Counted from the first letter of the stretch, positions 40,270 through 51,391 are shown. The stretch: 64,000 nucleotides of DNA from Cydia pomonella (GCF_033807575.1 NC_084703.1:3720001-3784000), one strand, 5' to 3'. Numbers and translations are program-made. Notes: a model not told the origin generated them from the letters alone.

Positions 40270-40563
40270 TTAATATCTTGACGACCGGTCTGGCCTAGTG
40301 GGTAGTGACCCTGCCTATGAAGCCGATGGTCCCGGGTTCAAATCCTGGTAAGGGCATTTATTCGTGTGATGAGCATGGATATTTGTTCCTGAGTCATGGG
40401 TGTTTTCTATGTATTTAAGTATTTATAAATATTTATATATTATATGTATCGTTGTCTAAGTACCCTCAACACAAGCCTTATTGAGCTTACTGTGGGACTT
40501 AGTCAATTTGTGTAATAATGTCCTATAATATTTATTTATATTTATATTTATTTATTTAATATC
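40270..40563 (+). mobile_element. SINE family A, complete
   Basis: Body 40278-40555. The head ttgacgaccggtctggccta has A box TGGCCTAGTGG and B box GGTTCAAATCC. The body carries gagtcatgggtgttttctat and gtgggacttagtcaatttgt, and the end is (TTTA)n. ttaatatc flanks it at 40270-40277 and 40556-40563. Confidence 0.92.
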
Positions 40564-41179
40564 GCAGCGTACTCACAATGGTCTTAGGTGCCATATACAT
40601 TAATGACACTTAAATTTTGGCAGCACTGATCGAATTTTTCAAGTACTTATATGCATTTCTTACTGAAGGCTTATGGCGCCCCCTAGCCACCCCTAAGGTA
40701 GAACAGTATGGTTCATACCTTCTAACTGGATCAACTCAGGTGATACCGAGCTAGCGAGAGAGATGGCGCTGCCAATCAATACTATTAGAAGTATTAGAAC
40801 AAATTAAATTATTTTCATAAAATATTTTAATTTGTTTACATTTGAAGTAGAAACACTACTATATAAATTATAAACTGAAATAGTGACCCAGGCCTCCAAA
40901 ATATACTTCTGTAGAGATATACTTATATTAGGAAAAGAATTCAAGAAATGCAGATATTTTTGGAGCCTTGTTTCATCCGCCATTGATGATGACTGCACCA
41001 TTACGAAAAAAAAACAACAGTCCAAATCCTGATTCTGACCTATATCAACACTGACAAGAAGATTGCATAGTGCTGGAGGCTTATTCGAACTTACATTGTG
41101 ACATCAAAATGATATATGAATGATGTCAGTCTTGTTAGCAGTTCCCTGATAGGTGCACGGAGCGGACGCACGCACGCGG
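40564..41179. other. unassigned spacer with one ATG-led small frame
   Basis: On the minus strand an ATG in good context (atcaATGGCGGATGAAAC) opens a frame down to 40804. No family match, no convincing donor. Not called as a gene. Confidence 0.3.
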
Positions 41180-41434
41180 GTGTCATTCGGACGATAACGA
41201 TAATTTCTGGTTTAGATAAGTTCTCATTGAGATATCGTTTGTATGTCGTATAATTGACAGCAGTAGCTCGATTCGGGCAACCAATGTCACTTTGACTTTA
41301 GAATATCGTAGATAGATCTTATTGGGATCACAGCGGAATAGAAATTAACGTCAATTTTGACATGTCGTTTAGTTATCGATCTTTTAGTTTTTTTCAAGAT
41401 CTTAAACGTGTCTTAGTCATTCTTCGAACGGGCC
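41180..41434. mobile_element. element with GGCCCGTTCGAAGAATG end, copy 1
   Basis: The interior tttagataagttctcattga, attcgggcaaccaatgtcac and cgtttagttatcgat is the reverse of 44383-44771. The right end is cattcttcgaacgggcc. The left end is decayed. Confidence 0.72.
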
Positions 41435-41504
41435 GGTAGTTTGTAAAATCCGTCGTACGCCCGCGCCAGTGAGCGTTGCTCATAGGAGTCATAGAGCCGT
41501 GCGC

Positions 41505-41730
41505 GAAGGAGGATCTGCCATCTTGTGGCCTGAATCGGAAACATAAACAGTACATTTGACACGTCACGCCAAAGCAAAGCCTGTCATCTATAGTTCACGA
41601 ATGTTTTCTTATGCATTGCAGGTTCAGCCATTTTGTGGGCTACATTGGAACCTTAAACTTGACATTTACACTTCGCGCCAATAAACCGGGAGCTCTTGTG
41701 CTGCCCCCTACAGTTCATGCTTGTTCCCTA
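41505..41730 (+). repeat. diverged direct duplication of about 120 bases
   Basis: gccatcttgtggcctgaatc ... gtcatctatagttcacg aligns with gccattttgtgggctacatt ... gccccctacagttcatg, in the same orientation. Confidence 0.55.
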
Positions 41731-42100
41731 TAGGTACTAGTTTTCGTTAACCCGCTCACCCGCTCAATGCAACCGCGCGAGCTAGCGGACGCCCTTGGAT
41801 ATAATTTTGATGTCACGATTGAAGTTGGAATTCGCCTCCTGGAGGATTAAGCCTGGAAACTGATTCGCCCGAATCAATTTCGTACTATTTTTGGATGCAA
41901 ACAGAAGAAACAGGGCAAGTGGATCGTCGATTCGTTTAGGGATAGCTTTTTTAGAACATAATGTGGCTTTCCGTCAGAGAAGGGTCCTCATGCTTCATGT
42001 GCTTAAGGACCTTTCTCTAATGGAAAGCCATAAGGGTATCGTAAAATGCGCCTACTTTTTTCCCCGCTGTATAGGTAATAGGGATATTTCCTGTATTTAA
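41731..42100. other. unassigned spacer
   Basis: No gene recognised. The frame at 41891-42100 has no support. Confidence 0.35.
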
Positions 42101-42199
42101 AATTAGTAATAGAGCTTTTCAGTCGAGTACCGGTTTAGGCAACGAAGCTTGCTGAGTTGCCTTAGTAACGTTCGAGATTGAAAAGCTTAATTATATCAC
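42101..42199. mobile_element. short foldback, copy 2 of the 20621 element
   Basis: tagagcttttcagtcgagta and gattgaaaagctt match and pair as at 20621-20722. Confidence 0.6.
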
Positions 42200-42429
42200 T
42201 ATTGTATATAATACTGATGTCAGTGTACGTTCGAATTGACCTGTCGGCCGGGTCCAGATAGGTGTAACGTGTAATGTAACGTGTGATATAGCGTCAACGT
42301 ATGGATAGCAGCTGTGAGCGCCTTTGTGCTCGCACTAAAAACCGACAGCCGATGGATCACGACAACCGCCGGCACGAGCGTTACATGTAATGCTCGAAGT
42401 GTCGTTCACACACAGAATCCCTGTTACAT

Positions 42430-42685
42430 TATGGCTCCTCTACAGGATGGGCCATCATACTGGCCCAAGAACATGGGCCAGCGTGTAGAGGGTAGTCGTG
42501 TCGGATAGCTAATGGCGCGATGGGATGGCCACGATGTCAGTTTTTCGTCCGCACATCAAAGGTGGTGGCAAAGGTGGTGCAACCATCGCATCCGCCATCA
42601 CGCAGACCATCGTGTAGAGGAGCCATAACCATCGCATGGCCATCTCGCTGGAACAGCGCTGAGCCATCGTGTAAAGGAGCCGTTA
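42430..42685. mobile_element. outer foldback of the TGGCTCCTCTACA group
   Basis: tggctcctctacaggatggg at the left and catcgtgtaaaggagcc at the right, with an internal matching end gaccatcgtgtagaggagcc near 42625. Same group as 32704-33110. Confidence 0.7.
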
Positions 42686-42829
42686 TGGCTCCTCTACACT
42701 ATGGCCCAGCGTAGGCTAGTCTAAGGGACGCAGCTATGCGGTAGAATGAGATAGCAATATCACGCTCCCTCTAACGCACAAATGCGTCCCTTGGACTGGC
42801 CTACGCTGGGCCATCGTGTAGAGGAGCCA
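42686..42829. mobile_element. PIF/Harbinger-like MITE, TTA duplication
   Basis: TTA at 42683-42685 and 42830-42832. Ends tggctcctctacactatggc and ccatcgtgtagaggagcca. Arms continue agcgtaggctagtc / gactggcctacgct. Closest relative 32838-32983. Confidence 0.88.
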
Positions 42830-42857
42830 TTATATATACGTTACACCCGTCTGGACT

Positions 42858-43048
42858 GTACCCCTAGTGTAAATAAAATCGATTTCGAAACGTGACGTAC
42901 GCGTTTGCGTTTAGTCTCATTTTGTATTGGATTTAGAAAGAGCGCGCCAAGCGGGACGTTTTGGAAACTCAAAATCCTATACAAAATGAGACTTAACGCA
43001 AACGCGTTCGTCACGTTATGATGTCGATAAAATTTACACTAGGGGTAC
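42858..43048. mobile_element. GTAC foldback element, complete
   Basis: 191 bases, gtacccctagtgtaaat to atttacactaggggtac. The arms acgtacgcgtttgcgttt and aacgcaaacgcgttcgtcac surround gcgccaagcgggacgttttg. Confidence 0.88.
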
Positions 43049-43235
43049 TGGTCTGTACCTAAAAGTAAACTTGTTGTTTGCGAACGCCGTTCAGTTTCTC
43101 GTGAAATGCGCGTGTAAAATTGGAATTTCCTTTCCCATTGTGTTTGTTTCTAAATCGGACTGCGCCCAATTTAATATTTGACGGAAACAAGTTGATGGGA
43201 ACTTTTAACTAAAGCATTTTAACTGGTATCGAATT

Positions 43236-43583
43236 AAAAAAACCGGACTCGCCCACCGAGGTCTCCGTACAAAATCAACTTAGTTTTCAGATTTTTCCCT
43301 GTATTTGTAGTAAAAGACGATATTACTTGCAAAATTTCATATAGTTTCAAAGTGTGTCGAAATGGACGTTTTTTGGGGCATAAACGGACGTACCTTTTTT
43401 ACGTTAACTTAGAAGGTTTTTTTTTACAGCTTCATGGGACTGTAGACTTGAGTATTTGGTTTTAATTTCAACTCCATACCTCCACGCGTTCCCGAGATAA
43501 AGGGTCTTGACAGACAGACGGACGGACGGACAACAAAGTGATCCTATAAGGGTTCCGTTATATTCCTTTTGAGGTACGGAACC
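43236..43583 (+). repeat. interspersed repeat ending GAGGTACGGAACC
   Basis: aaaccggactcgcccaccga at the start; gacagacagacggacggacg, gtgatcctataagggttccg and gaggtacggaacc at the end. Family of 351-563. Confidence 0.72.
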
Positions 43584-43813
43584 ATATATAAGTGTCTTTC
43601 CGTCGCTAAAGCGCCCGCAACATGACATTTTGCTGGCTAAATATTACAATTAATGTTACCTATATGTGTCGTTCCTTGGGTAAAGGTACCTTATGGTTAT
43701 AACAGTTAGCGCTTCCGCTGTTATTAACGACGCTTCAATACTAATGCTACGCGATGTAACCGCCACCCGCCGTAAGGTACCTTTACCCGTGAAACGCCAC
43801 CTATAGCCTAGTA

Positions 43814-43946
43814 CAGTCGCCATCAGATATATCGAAGCGGCCGAGATGCTCAAAAATATCTAAACACGGACTAACGCATTGACAATCGACGCGTGTTCAG
43901 ATATTTGTGAGCACCGCGGCCGCTCCGATATATCTGATGGCGACTG
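43814..43946. mobile_element. TA-flanked MITE (CAGTCGCCATC family), copy 1
   Basis: TA at 43812-43813 and 43947-43948. Arms cagtcgccatcagatatatc and gatatatctgatggcgactg, then gcggccgagatgctc / gagcaccgcggccgc. Confidence 0.9.
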
Positions 43947-43948
43947 TA

Positions 43949-44382
43949 TATAACCAACAAAAATGCAAGATCCATTCTGGTAAAACAATTGAATTTATTT
44001 GCTTATTCGTGGAAATCCGACCAAATAAAATATTTAAACGAAGTTAAACATCGCAACCGCACGTAATTGAAAATTCAGGTTTTGTTTGCGTCGGATTAAT
44101 GTTAATAGGTAATTTATCCGGCCCATATTTAATGTGAGAAGTTGAAGGCATAAGATTTTGCAACTAATTTCGTAGGTGATAAGTTTGAAAATGCTTTACG
44201 TTGTTTGAGGTAAATGTTTTGAAATTTTTTGAGGATTTACTTCGTAAACAAATCGGGTATTCTACACAAAAACATCTGACAGATGAAGGGCGGGCTCAAA
44301 CGGGTAATGTAGGTACCTACTTATGGAAATTAATTTTCATGAATGGTTTGTCTGATGGGAGCGAAACATGAATCAATAGGCC
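43949..44382. other. unassigned spacer
   Basis: AT-rich, nothing recognised. Confidence 0.35.
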
Positions 44383-44771
44383 CGGTTCGAACAATCGACA
44401 CGTTAAAAATCTTGTAAAGATATTTAAAAAATCGATAACTAAACGACATGTCAAAATTTACATTTATTTCGATTCCGCTGTGATCCCAATAAGATCTATC
44501 TATGATATTTCTAACGTCAAAGTGACATTGGTTGCCCGAATCAAGCTGCTTCTGTCAATTAAACGACATACAAACGATATCTAAATGAGAACTTATCTAA
44601 AGCAGGAGGGCTAAGATGGTCGGCTCTTTATCATTTGTCACCATGCCTGTCACGTTCTAACAAGTATATATGCGGGAAAGTGACGGGCAAAGCGACAAGT
44701 GATAAAAATGGGACCATGCTGCCATCGCAGATCTTATCGTTATCGTATCTCATTCTTCAAATCGGGCCGAG
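44383..44771. mobile_element. element with GGCCCG ends, copy 2, carrying an insertion
   Basis: Left end cccggttcgaacaatcgaca, right end cattcttcaaatcgggcc. The interior matches 41180-41434 reversed. Between about 44608 and 44728 it carries a different foldback (ggctaagatggtcggctctt ... gggaccatgctgcc), half of which also occurs at 56195-56313. Confidence 0.75.
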
Positions 44772-45134
44772 TGTGCCTATCTATAGGGAGTATCTGCAAT
44801 GTGCCGCCAGAGACCAGCACTCGTAAACCATAGAATAACTTATACATACCTACTGTGACTTACATAGTTTTTTGAGAAGTTTTCACAAATAATAAAATGT
44901 GGAGTTCCAATGTCTCAAGCCATGAAACGTCACAAATACGACATTGATGCAACAAAGCGGAAAACGCGAAATACGAAATTTCGGGAATCGTGGGCGTATC
45001 ATACTAGCGACACAGCACATTAGAACCTTCAATAGTGGATGACGAGGGCTTTCAATGAAATACGATGATCAACTATTGATGTCTTTACTAGACAAGACTG
45101 ATTACAAATCATAGCACACGTTACATTTCTTATC
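44772..45134. other. unassigned spacer
   Basis: No gene or bounded repeat recognised. Confidence 0.35.
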
Positions 45135-45637
45135 TTAAGAGCAATTCCTAGGTGAGCAACTTTTCAGATCTCGAATTTTAGAAGCTATGTTTCTGTCGCG
45201 CTGCAGTGGGCGGGAGGGCGTGCGTCCGATAAGGACAACTGCAGCTCGGACTAAAATTCCCACGCAAAAAGCTCAAAAATCGAGGTTTCGCTCTCGACTG
45301 TTTCCTCCTCCAAAACGCAACTAATTATTATGAAAGTTTGGCAACAGTAAGAGGAAAAAATGATCTATGTCGGTATGTTTTGATTTTATGGATATTTGTT
45401 GTTATATTTGTATACTGCGCCTTTTTTTGCAGGCAATTCAATTGAGCCGTTTTTGCGATTTTCGAGACGCTGTAAGTTTCTTCAAAATAAAATAATCCAA
45501 AAAAGCAAAACATAGCGGCACAGATATTGATGATATTAATCTCATTTGAAAAAATCGTTGCTCTAGGTAAAAAAATCCAGACAGGAAACAGTCGAGAGCG
45601 TTTGTATGGAAAAATCGCAACTAGGAATTCCTCTTAA
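45135..45637. mobile_element. TTAA-flanked element, family II, copy 2
   Basis: TTAA at 45135-45138 and 45634-45637. Ends AGAGCAATTCCTAG and CTAGGAATTCCTCT. Reverse orientation relative to 26406-26902. The overlapping minus-strand frames here are not conserved in the other copy. Confidence 0.9.
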
Positions 45638-45642
45638 GCGCC

Positions 45643-46351
45643 CGGTAACGATTTTAGAGCAAAAATGAAAACTTGATAGATTTAGTCGTTGAAATTGTAC
45701 ACCTTCTGTTACATAATATCTAAATAACAAGTACTGGTTTCTATTAGCACGTCTTCTCATCTTGCCTTTTAATAATGAGGCCGCAAGCATGCGTCCCCGG
45801 TAATATGTGACGAGAAGGGACAGTTTTTAAAAATTCATCAAAAAATTATGGTGGTAAATGATACAAAATGATGTATAAAAACAGTTTCAGCAAATGTTGT
45901 ACATTGTTTAAGAATCAAAATTACGTTGAAACTAAATCGATTTTCAGAAAAAATGTCACTTGTTTTGTAGTAATTTCTGGAGAAAATTGATTACGTCTAA
46001 CTTTCATTTACACTTCTTCAAATTAATAATAATAAAAATGTAGTTTATTAAAGTTAAAGTACAGGATATGTGTAATTCAAAATTACCATTTTTAGCAGTC
46101 CAAACTTTACGAAATTTACAAATAAGATCGACAAAATCACTGCTTTACGCGCGTTTACCTAAACGTCCATCAGAAAAAAAACATTGCTAATTAAATGAGT
46201 CTGTTTAAAAAAAACGATTTATTAAAATCAAAGATAACAAAACGTGCTAATAGAAACCAGTACTTGTTATTTCTAATAGTTAACAAAAGGTGTACAATTT
46301 CAACGACTAAATCTATCAATTTCACATTTTTGCGACTAAAATTGATAACGG
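45643..46351. mobile_element. foldback element with about 125-base arms
   Basis: The left arm cggtaacgattttagagcaa, gatagatttagtcgttgaaa, ttgtacaccttctgtta and agtactggtttctattagca is repeated in reverse at 46225-46351. The centre is AT-rich and non-coding. It begins six bases after the family II element ends. Confidence 0.82.
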
Positions 46352-46738
46352 CCTCTAAAGCAAGCCAGCGGGTTCGACCCATGAACCGCCACCGACGACG
46401 TTCTCCCGTACTCGTCTGGAGATGTCTTTATCGAGCGAATATGCAAGTGTGATAGAGAGGTTAGATAAAGAAAGTTCGATTTTCTTTTTTTCGTGGTAAC
46501 CTCCGATTGTGGTAGTGGCGCCCTCTACGCAGAGTTTCGCGTAATATTCCCGATTGAAGCGTAATGTAATAAGAGTGATTGAGAAATATGCGAACTTCGG
46601 TGTTTGCGATTGGCTTCTGGGCGTTTCGTCATATTCGTCGAAACGGGGTAGGCATGGAAACCTTCTAAAAAACTGAAAGAAGAAAATTTCCAATATACAT
46701 TTTAAAAATAGAAATAGATGAGGAAAGTTACGGAATCT
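46352..46738. other. unassigned spacer
   Basis: GC-moderate DNA with an open frame at 46355-46693 (minus). No motif, splice site pair or repeat match supports it. Confidence 0.35.
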
Positions 46739-47410
46739 TTAAGATGAAAGGGGACGATGTCAAGTGAGTGGTTCTCCATACAAACGTAGTCCCCATTTTC
46801 CTCTCCAGATATTAATATAGTAGAACATATTTTTAAGAAATTTGATGTATGGTAACCATAGCTATGCCCGACTAGTTGATTTAGAAGCTTTTTATAATTT
46901 GTATGGATTTTTTTCGCCTCTAACTCTTATTAAAATAAAATAGCCAGCCAAGTGATACGGACTCACGCACGAAAGGTTCCGTACGATTGCGAGCCCCACG
47001 TAAATACTTATTTTATTCCGTTTTTAGTATTTGTTGTTCTAGCGGCAACAGAAATACATTACTTATCTCTGAAAATTTCAACTGTCTAGCTATCGCGGTT
47101 CATGAGATACAGCCTGGTGAAAGACTAACAGATAGACGGCCGGACGGCAGAGACTTAGTAATAGGGTCCCGTTTTACTCTTTGGGTACGGAACCATAATA
47201 AAAAAAATCAGAAAAAGTCAAACGAAAAACATTGAATTTAATTTTATTTTATTTGTGATATTAATTTTAATGTGTACATGGACTATGTCTGAACTAAAAT
47301 AAAAGATTTTTTTTAAAGTTAATACACAATAAATTGTATAAAAATACAATCTAAGAGGAAAAAGGGGACTACGTTTAATATGGAGAAGCAGACATCCACG
47401 ATCCTCTTAA
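46739..47410 (+). mobile_element. TTAA MITE, family III, copy 3 with nested repeat
   Basis: TTAA at 46739-46742 and 47407-47410. Left ttaagatgaaaggggacgat and gtagtccccattttcctctc; right taagaggaaaaaggggacta and cacgatcctcttaa. A copy of the tacggaacc repeat sits inside at 46942-47194. Confidence 0.85.
46942..47194 (+). repeat. interspersed repeat ending GGGTACGGAACC, nested
   Basis: gccaagtgatacggactcac and aaggttccgtacgattgcga at the start; tagtatttgttgttctagcg, ggttcatgagatacagcctg and ttgggtacggaacc later. Nested in the TTAA element, so younger than it. Confidence 0.75.
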
Positions 47411-47588
47411 CAACATGATGATTACATAAAAACCTTTATAGAAGCGAAAATAGACGCGGGGAAGCCAAGAAGAACCAACTTATAATAATCAACAAGTAAA
47501 ATAAAAAGTAAAATTTGTAACTTCGATGAGATATAAAGGGTCGCAAAAAAATAAAACATTCCCACTGCCAGGGTGGTTTTGGGATCAT

Positions 47589-47735
47589 ATTGAGCAACTT
47601 TTACTATGGGACCAAACGCGATATCGCGAAAAAAAGTTTGGCTGTTTCATACATTTTGGCTGGTCCATTTTCTATGGGAGGGTAAATTATTTTTTCGCGA
47701 TTTCGGGGTTGGTCCCATAGTAAAAGATGCTCAGT
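47589..47735. mobile_element. foldback MITE with TTTTACTATGGGACCAA arms
   Basis: attgagcaacttttactatg and ggaccaaacgcgatatcgcg on the left pair with cgcgatttcggggttggtcc and catagtaaaagatgctcagt on the right. Confidence 0.75.
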
Positions 47736-47747
47736 ATTTTTTGTATA

Positions 47748-47994
47748 TTTTTTTTTTAAATATTATAGGACATTATTACACAAATTGACTAAGTCCCACA
47801 GTAAGCTCAATAAGGCTTGTGTTGAGGGTACTTATACAACGATATATATAATATATAAATATTTATAAATACTTAAATACATAGAAAACACCCATGACTC
47901 AGGAGCAAATCATCACGCGAATACATGCCCTTACCAGGATTTGAACCCGGGACCATCAGCTTCGTAGGCAGGGTCACTACCCACTAGGCTTTTT
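47748..47994 (-). mobile_element. SINE family A, reverse, chimeric head
   Basis: Normal body and B box in reverse, but the head stops at cccactaggc and continues into tttttttcaaaaagcgaaaa instead of the usual cagaccggtcgtca. The same breakpoint and foreign sequence are at 18283. Confidence 0.82.
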
Positions 47995-48150
47995 TTCAAA
48001 AAGCGAAAACTATATACCATATATTATGCTGAAGCGATCGACATCAAAGTGATTTGTTAAGATTTAGTAGTGTTAACCGTTTTGTTCCCGAAATGGAATT
48101 TAATAAAAAAAGTACCGTTATTTCGCAATCGCAAAGCTAATCTTCCCTCT
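47995..48150. repeat. foreign block shared with 60225-60390 and 18200-18283
   Basis: aaaagcgaaaactatatacc, agtgatttgttaagatttag, ccgaaatggaatttaataaa and gttatttcgcaatcgcaaag match 60225-60390 in the same orientation; the first 70 bases also match 18200-18283 reversed. Confidence 0.72.
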
Positions 48151-48767
48151 TAAGTAATACAAATACGTTAGAAACATTTTTCCTATTTTTTTTAACTAAG
48201 GCCAGACAAAAGAGACTTGAAGGACCTGTCATTGAGACCATCATTCGATGCGAGAGGTATAGGTAAGTACGTATGTACGTAGAAATAATTTTCAAAAAAC
48301 AGGTAGGTAAAAAATTTTTTTGACGGAGCGTGCAACGGCGTGCTCGCAGGTTGAGCCAAACGAATGAGGCGAGGTGTGCGGGCGGCGTGTACAGACCGCA
48401 CTCTTTTGTGAAACGGCAATATAAGTCCAGCGTCCGCTTTAAGCACGATGCCCGCTTTAGGCCACCTTCCCCTAACTTGTTCATTATTCATTAAACAGCG
48501 TATTTGTGTAATCAGCATGTGACCTAAATACTTCAAATCAATGAGTGCTTTACATAAGGCCCCTTGAATTTACAATAGAGTCTCTGTTACAGATTCATCC
48601 CAAGGGCGAGCGTTAGCGAAATTAAACCTTAAAGTCATAGTTATAACGCTATTTTGGCTTGAACAGTTTAAGCATATGATAATTAGAGTAATGGAATGTC
48701 GAAATTGAGTGTAAGGTCGAAGTTAATTTCACCGACTGCGGAAAGAGATATAATTTTAGTATAGGTA
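48151..48767. other. unassigned; one phrase shared with 59390
   Basis: gaccatcattcgatgcgaga near 48236 matches accatcattcgacgcgagag near 59388, and both lie near a ggccagac word. This may be part of an unrecognised repeat. No gene is supported. Confidence 0.4.
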
Positions 48768-48891
48768 CAGTCGCCATCAGATATATCGGAGCGGCCAAGA
48801 TGCTCAGAAATTACATATTGTCAAGACATTAGAGTGCGTGTTTAGATATTTTTGAGAACCTCGGCCGCTCCGATATAACTGATGGCGACTG
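48768..48891. mobile_element. TA MITE (CAGTCGCCATC family), copy 2
   Basis: TA then cagtcgccatcagatatatc; right arm ctccgatataactgatggcg ending actg. The right TA is mutated to CA. Confidence 0.87.
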
Positions 48892-48960
48892 CACGACTAA
48901 AAGCCTGACAAGATTATTTTTGGCATCTAGAGGAAGGAAAGTTTATATTATAAAGAAATA

Positions 48961-49478
48961 CAGGGTGGACTAAATATTTTTTCATAAATATATTATTCAG
49001 GGTTGGCATTTGTATACGGAAGATAATTTCTGCCAAATGTCTACCACTAGCAGCAAGCAATTTTATCTCAAATGTTTCTGTTGTTTAAAACACGTTGTTT
49101 GCTCGATTAATTTTGAAAAAAAGTGACAGTGATTGGCACCCGAATTCCCCAAATGTTGCAGCTCTTGACTTATTTCTGTGGGGCTATCTAAAATTACGTG
49201 TCTATGCTAACGAGCTGATGAAATTTAAACAGTTAAAACCGAGTATTCGACACAAATGTACTAAGATAATGCCAAAAATGTGCGAATAGATGCTGAACAT
49301 TGGGATGATAAGGGCTTACATTTGCCTGCTGTTAGAGGTGGACATATGTCAGACATTATGTTTCGCATGAATTTGCCAACCGTGAAGAATATATTTTTAA
49401 AACAATACTTAATAATTTATGAACTTAATACAGTTAAAATTTAAAAACAAAATGTATACTTCTTATTTGGCCACCCTG
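48961..49478 (+). mobile_element. mariner/Tc1-type element with deleted transposase
   Basis: TA at 48959-48960 and 49479-49480. Ends CAGGGTGG / CCACCCTG, 518 bases. It holds a remnant of the transposase C-terminus, described separately. Confidence 0.85.
49095..49400 (+). pseudogene. mariner-type transposase C-terminal remnant
   Basis: One frame reads WHPNSPNVAALDLFLWGYLK, LRVYANELMKFKQLK and KMCE-stop. After a frame change, RGGHMSDIMFRM follows. The PN-x-x-x-LD-x-FLWGYLK block, where the final catalytic Asp lies, and the late GGH motif are typical of Tc1/mariner relatives (from memory). The N-terminal DNA-binding part and the first two catalytic acids are missing, so it is inactive. Confidence 0.82.
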
Positions 49479-49490
49479 TATATAAGCGTA

Positions 49491-50284
49491 GAGTGGTCAC
49501 TCTATACAACTGGCTATTAGCCCGAAATCTTGAAATAATTAAAGTATGACGAGTAAGGATTGAGGAAGGGCGGCGTCCGTTGTAAAACTCGGTATTACCA
49601 CCTCGCCCGCTCCTCACTCAGTCCCCTTACTCGTCCTGCCTTCATTGCAGTGTTGCCAGGCGTACGATAATCGTCGTACACGTACGATAATTGTCGTACA
49701 CGTACGATAATTTCGGCTCCGGGACGGGACGTTGTACAGTCAAAGAATTTAATTTCCTACCCATTTCGTACCTTGTCACAGTGACAATAGTACGAGTTTC
49801 ATGTTGTTTGTCACTGTGACAAGGTACGAAATGGGTAGGAAATTAAATTCCTTGACCGTACGTTCCAAAGAGCATTATCGTACGCAAATATACAATAATT
49901 TCAGCCCTTAGACGATGCCACCAAAAATTGAAGCAAATTATGACACTTTCCTTGAGAAATAGGCTACAATTAGCACCTTTTGGGTGTTCGGCTCCTTGAT
50001 TTACGTCAAAAATGTCGAAATTTCCTGTTAACCGTTTTGATCTATCACAAAAAAATATATAAAACAGTTTTTTGCGCAATTTAGACAAAAATTGCGTTTT
50101 CGTTGGATATGTAAGCTTACTTTGCAAGAAAATTTGGGAGTAGTGCCTTTTTGATAGGCGTACGATAATTTTTTCATCGGTACGATAATTCTCTTCCGCT
50201 AACCTGGCAACAACAGTGGCAATACTGTGAACTTCATTATAACAAGCTTTCGGGCTAATAGCCAGTTGTATAGAGTGAGCACTC
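49491..50284. mobile_element. TA-flanked element with GAGTGNTCACTCTATACAAC ends
   Basis: TA at 49489-49490 and 50285-50286. The left arm ctatacaactggctattagc is repeated in reverse at the right. Just inside, cgtacgataat words recur at least six times near both ends, like subterminal binding sites. It also contains a TACAGTC MITE (49737-49858). Confidence 0.8.
49737..49858. mobile_element. TA MITE (CAGTCAAAGAATTT family), nested clean copy
   Basis: TA at 49735-49736 and 49859-49860. Arms cagtcaaagaatttaatttc / gaaattaaattccttgaccg and ccatttcgtaccttgtcaca / gtgacaaggtacgaaatggg. Confidence 0.9.
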
Positions 50285-50337
50285 TAAGCTAACTTATTTC
50301 TCTATGGTTTTATTGAGAATTTTATATTGGGCAAACA

Positions 50338-50420
50338 AGGGTATGTCTCGCCTACTGGTAAGAAGACAGCATAGTTCTGGACGCTTGCAATCTCCAGCAT
50401 GGTCACAATCAATGCTCGGA
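50338..50420 (+). repeat. degenerate piece of interspersed repeat C
   Basis: gcaaacaagggtatgtctcg and cctactggtaagaagacagc resemble the head of repeat C with many changes. Confidence 0.4.
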
Positions 50421-50740
50421 ACCGGTCTTTAAAATACCGGTAAATATCGGTTTATTTCGATTTCCCTCCGAACTTTTATAAGAACGCGAACGTTTTAAGA
50501 ACTTTATTGTAACCTTAAAAAACGGTTTATTCGACGAGCGACGCAACGGCCGGTCGACCTAGGTGTGCCACGTAAATAGAGACACCGACATGGGAAGAAA
50601 CCGGTTTTTAATATTCTAAATCGGTTAATTTGACAGGAACTGTTCTCATAAAAACCGGTTTCAAAATAACGTTAACGTAAAAAGGTTTTGCGCCAAGTAC
50701 ACGACAACGGTTTGCAAATTTAACCGGTTTCCGAGCGTTG
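50410..50740. mobile_element. small hAT-like element
   Basis: Ends CAATGCTCGGAACCGGT and ACCGGTTTCCGAGCGTTG. Flanks GTCACAAT (50402-50409) and GTCAAAAT (50741-50748) match at 7 of 8 bases. AACCGGT words recur inside. 331 bases with no transposase. Confidence 0.8.
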
Positions 50741-51391
50741 GTCAAAATCACAAGCGTGTTTCCGACATACATACATTTAAGTTTTTCTAACAAGAGGAAT
50801 ACATGATTTTAGTACCCTCATGAGTGTTACACGGTCTTAAGGCTGCGGACTGGACGCACGCGGCGAGCAGAGCGGCGAGCGGCGCGGCAAGCGGCCGCCA
50901 CGGTCGTCCAAAACAGATTCATTCAATTCTATACATTTAAATCATGACGGTCAGAGCCGGGCGGGTGGTTCGCGTCAACTCAAACGCAGTGCTCGTTTGC
51001 ACCAATGTGTGTGAGGTAGATGCATTGTGAGTTATTTTACGCAATTGCTAGCGAGTATGAAAGTGTGAAACTAGGATATAGGTATCATAGGCTGATGATT
51101 ATTATACGTGGAACACCTACGGTACGCTATTGTATAAAAATTACATAATAATAATTAAAAAAATCAACAGTCGCATTGAATTCGCTTTGCGTTACATATG
51201 TACACCTAGACAAATCCTGGGAGGGTATTCCGTACACGAATGTATATTTTCAAGCGTTGCCAAAGCCATCTGCTAGTTACTGCTGGAACTAAATCGTCAG
51301 GTGACCTAAACTTACTAATTACAAAAAAATAAACAAAAATCAACCTTATCGTGTTACTACTACGATTCACTATGGCTCTGGACTAGCAATG
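50741..51391. other. spacer with two repeat fragments
   Basis: 50838-50915 is one arm of the GGACTGGACGC foldback (ctgcggactggacgcacgcg). 50965-51080 shares blocks with 9935-10050. The rest is unassigned. Confidence 0.45.

Noticed and set aside
40804..41025. Minus-strand small frame with an ATG in good context
   Set aside because: AT-driven composition, no recognised motif and no convincing donor. It could be a first exon but cannot be supported.
45328..45790. Overlapping minus-strand frames
   Set aside because: They lie in TTAA family II and the adjacent foldback and are not kept open in the other copy.
46355..46693. 112-codon minus-strand frame
   Set aside because: No motif, no splice context and no related copy. 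The length is within chance for this base composition.
49491..50284. hAT call based on CAGTGTTGCCAGG / CCTGGCAACAACAG
   Set aside because: No matching 8-base duplication could be found at those words, while the outer TA-flanked inverted ends are clear.
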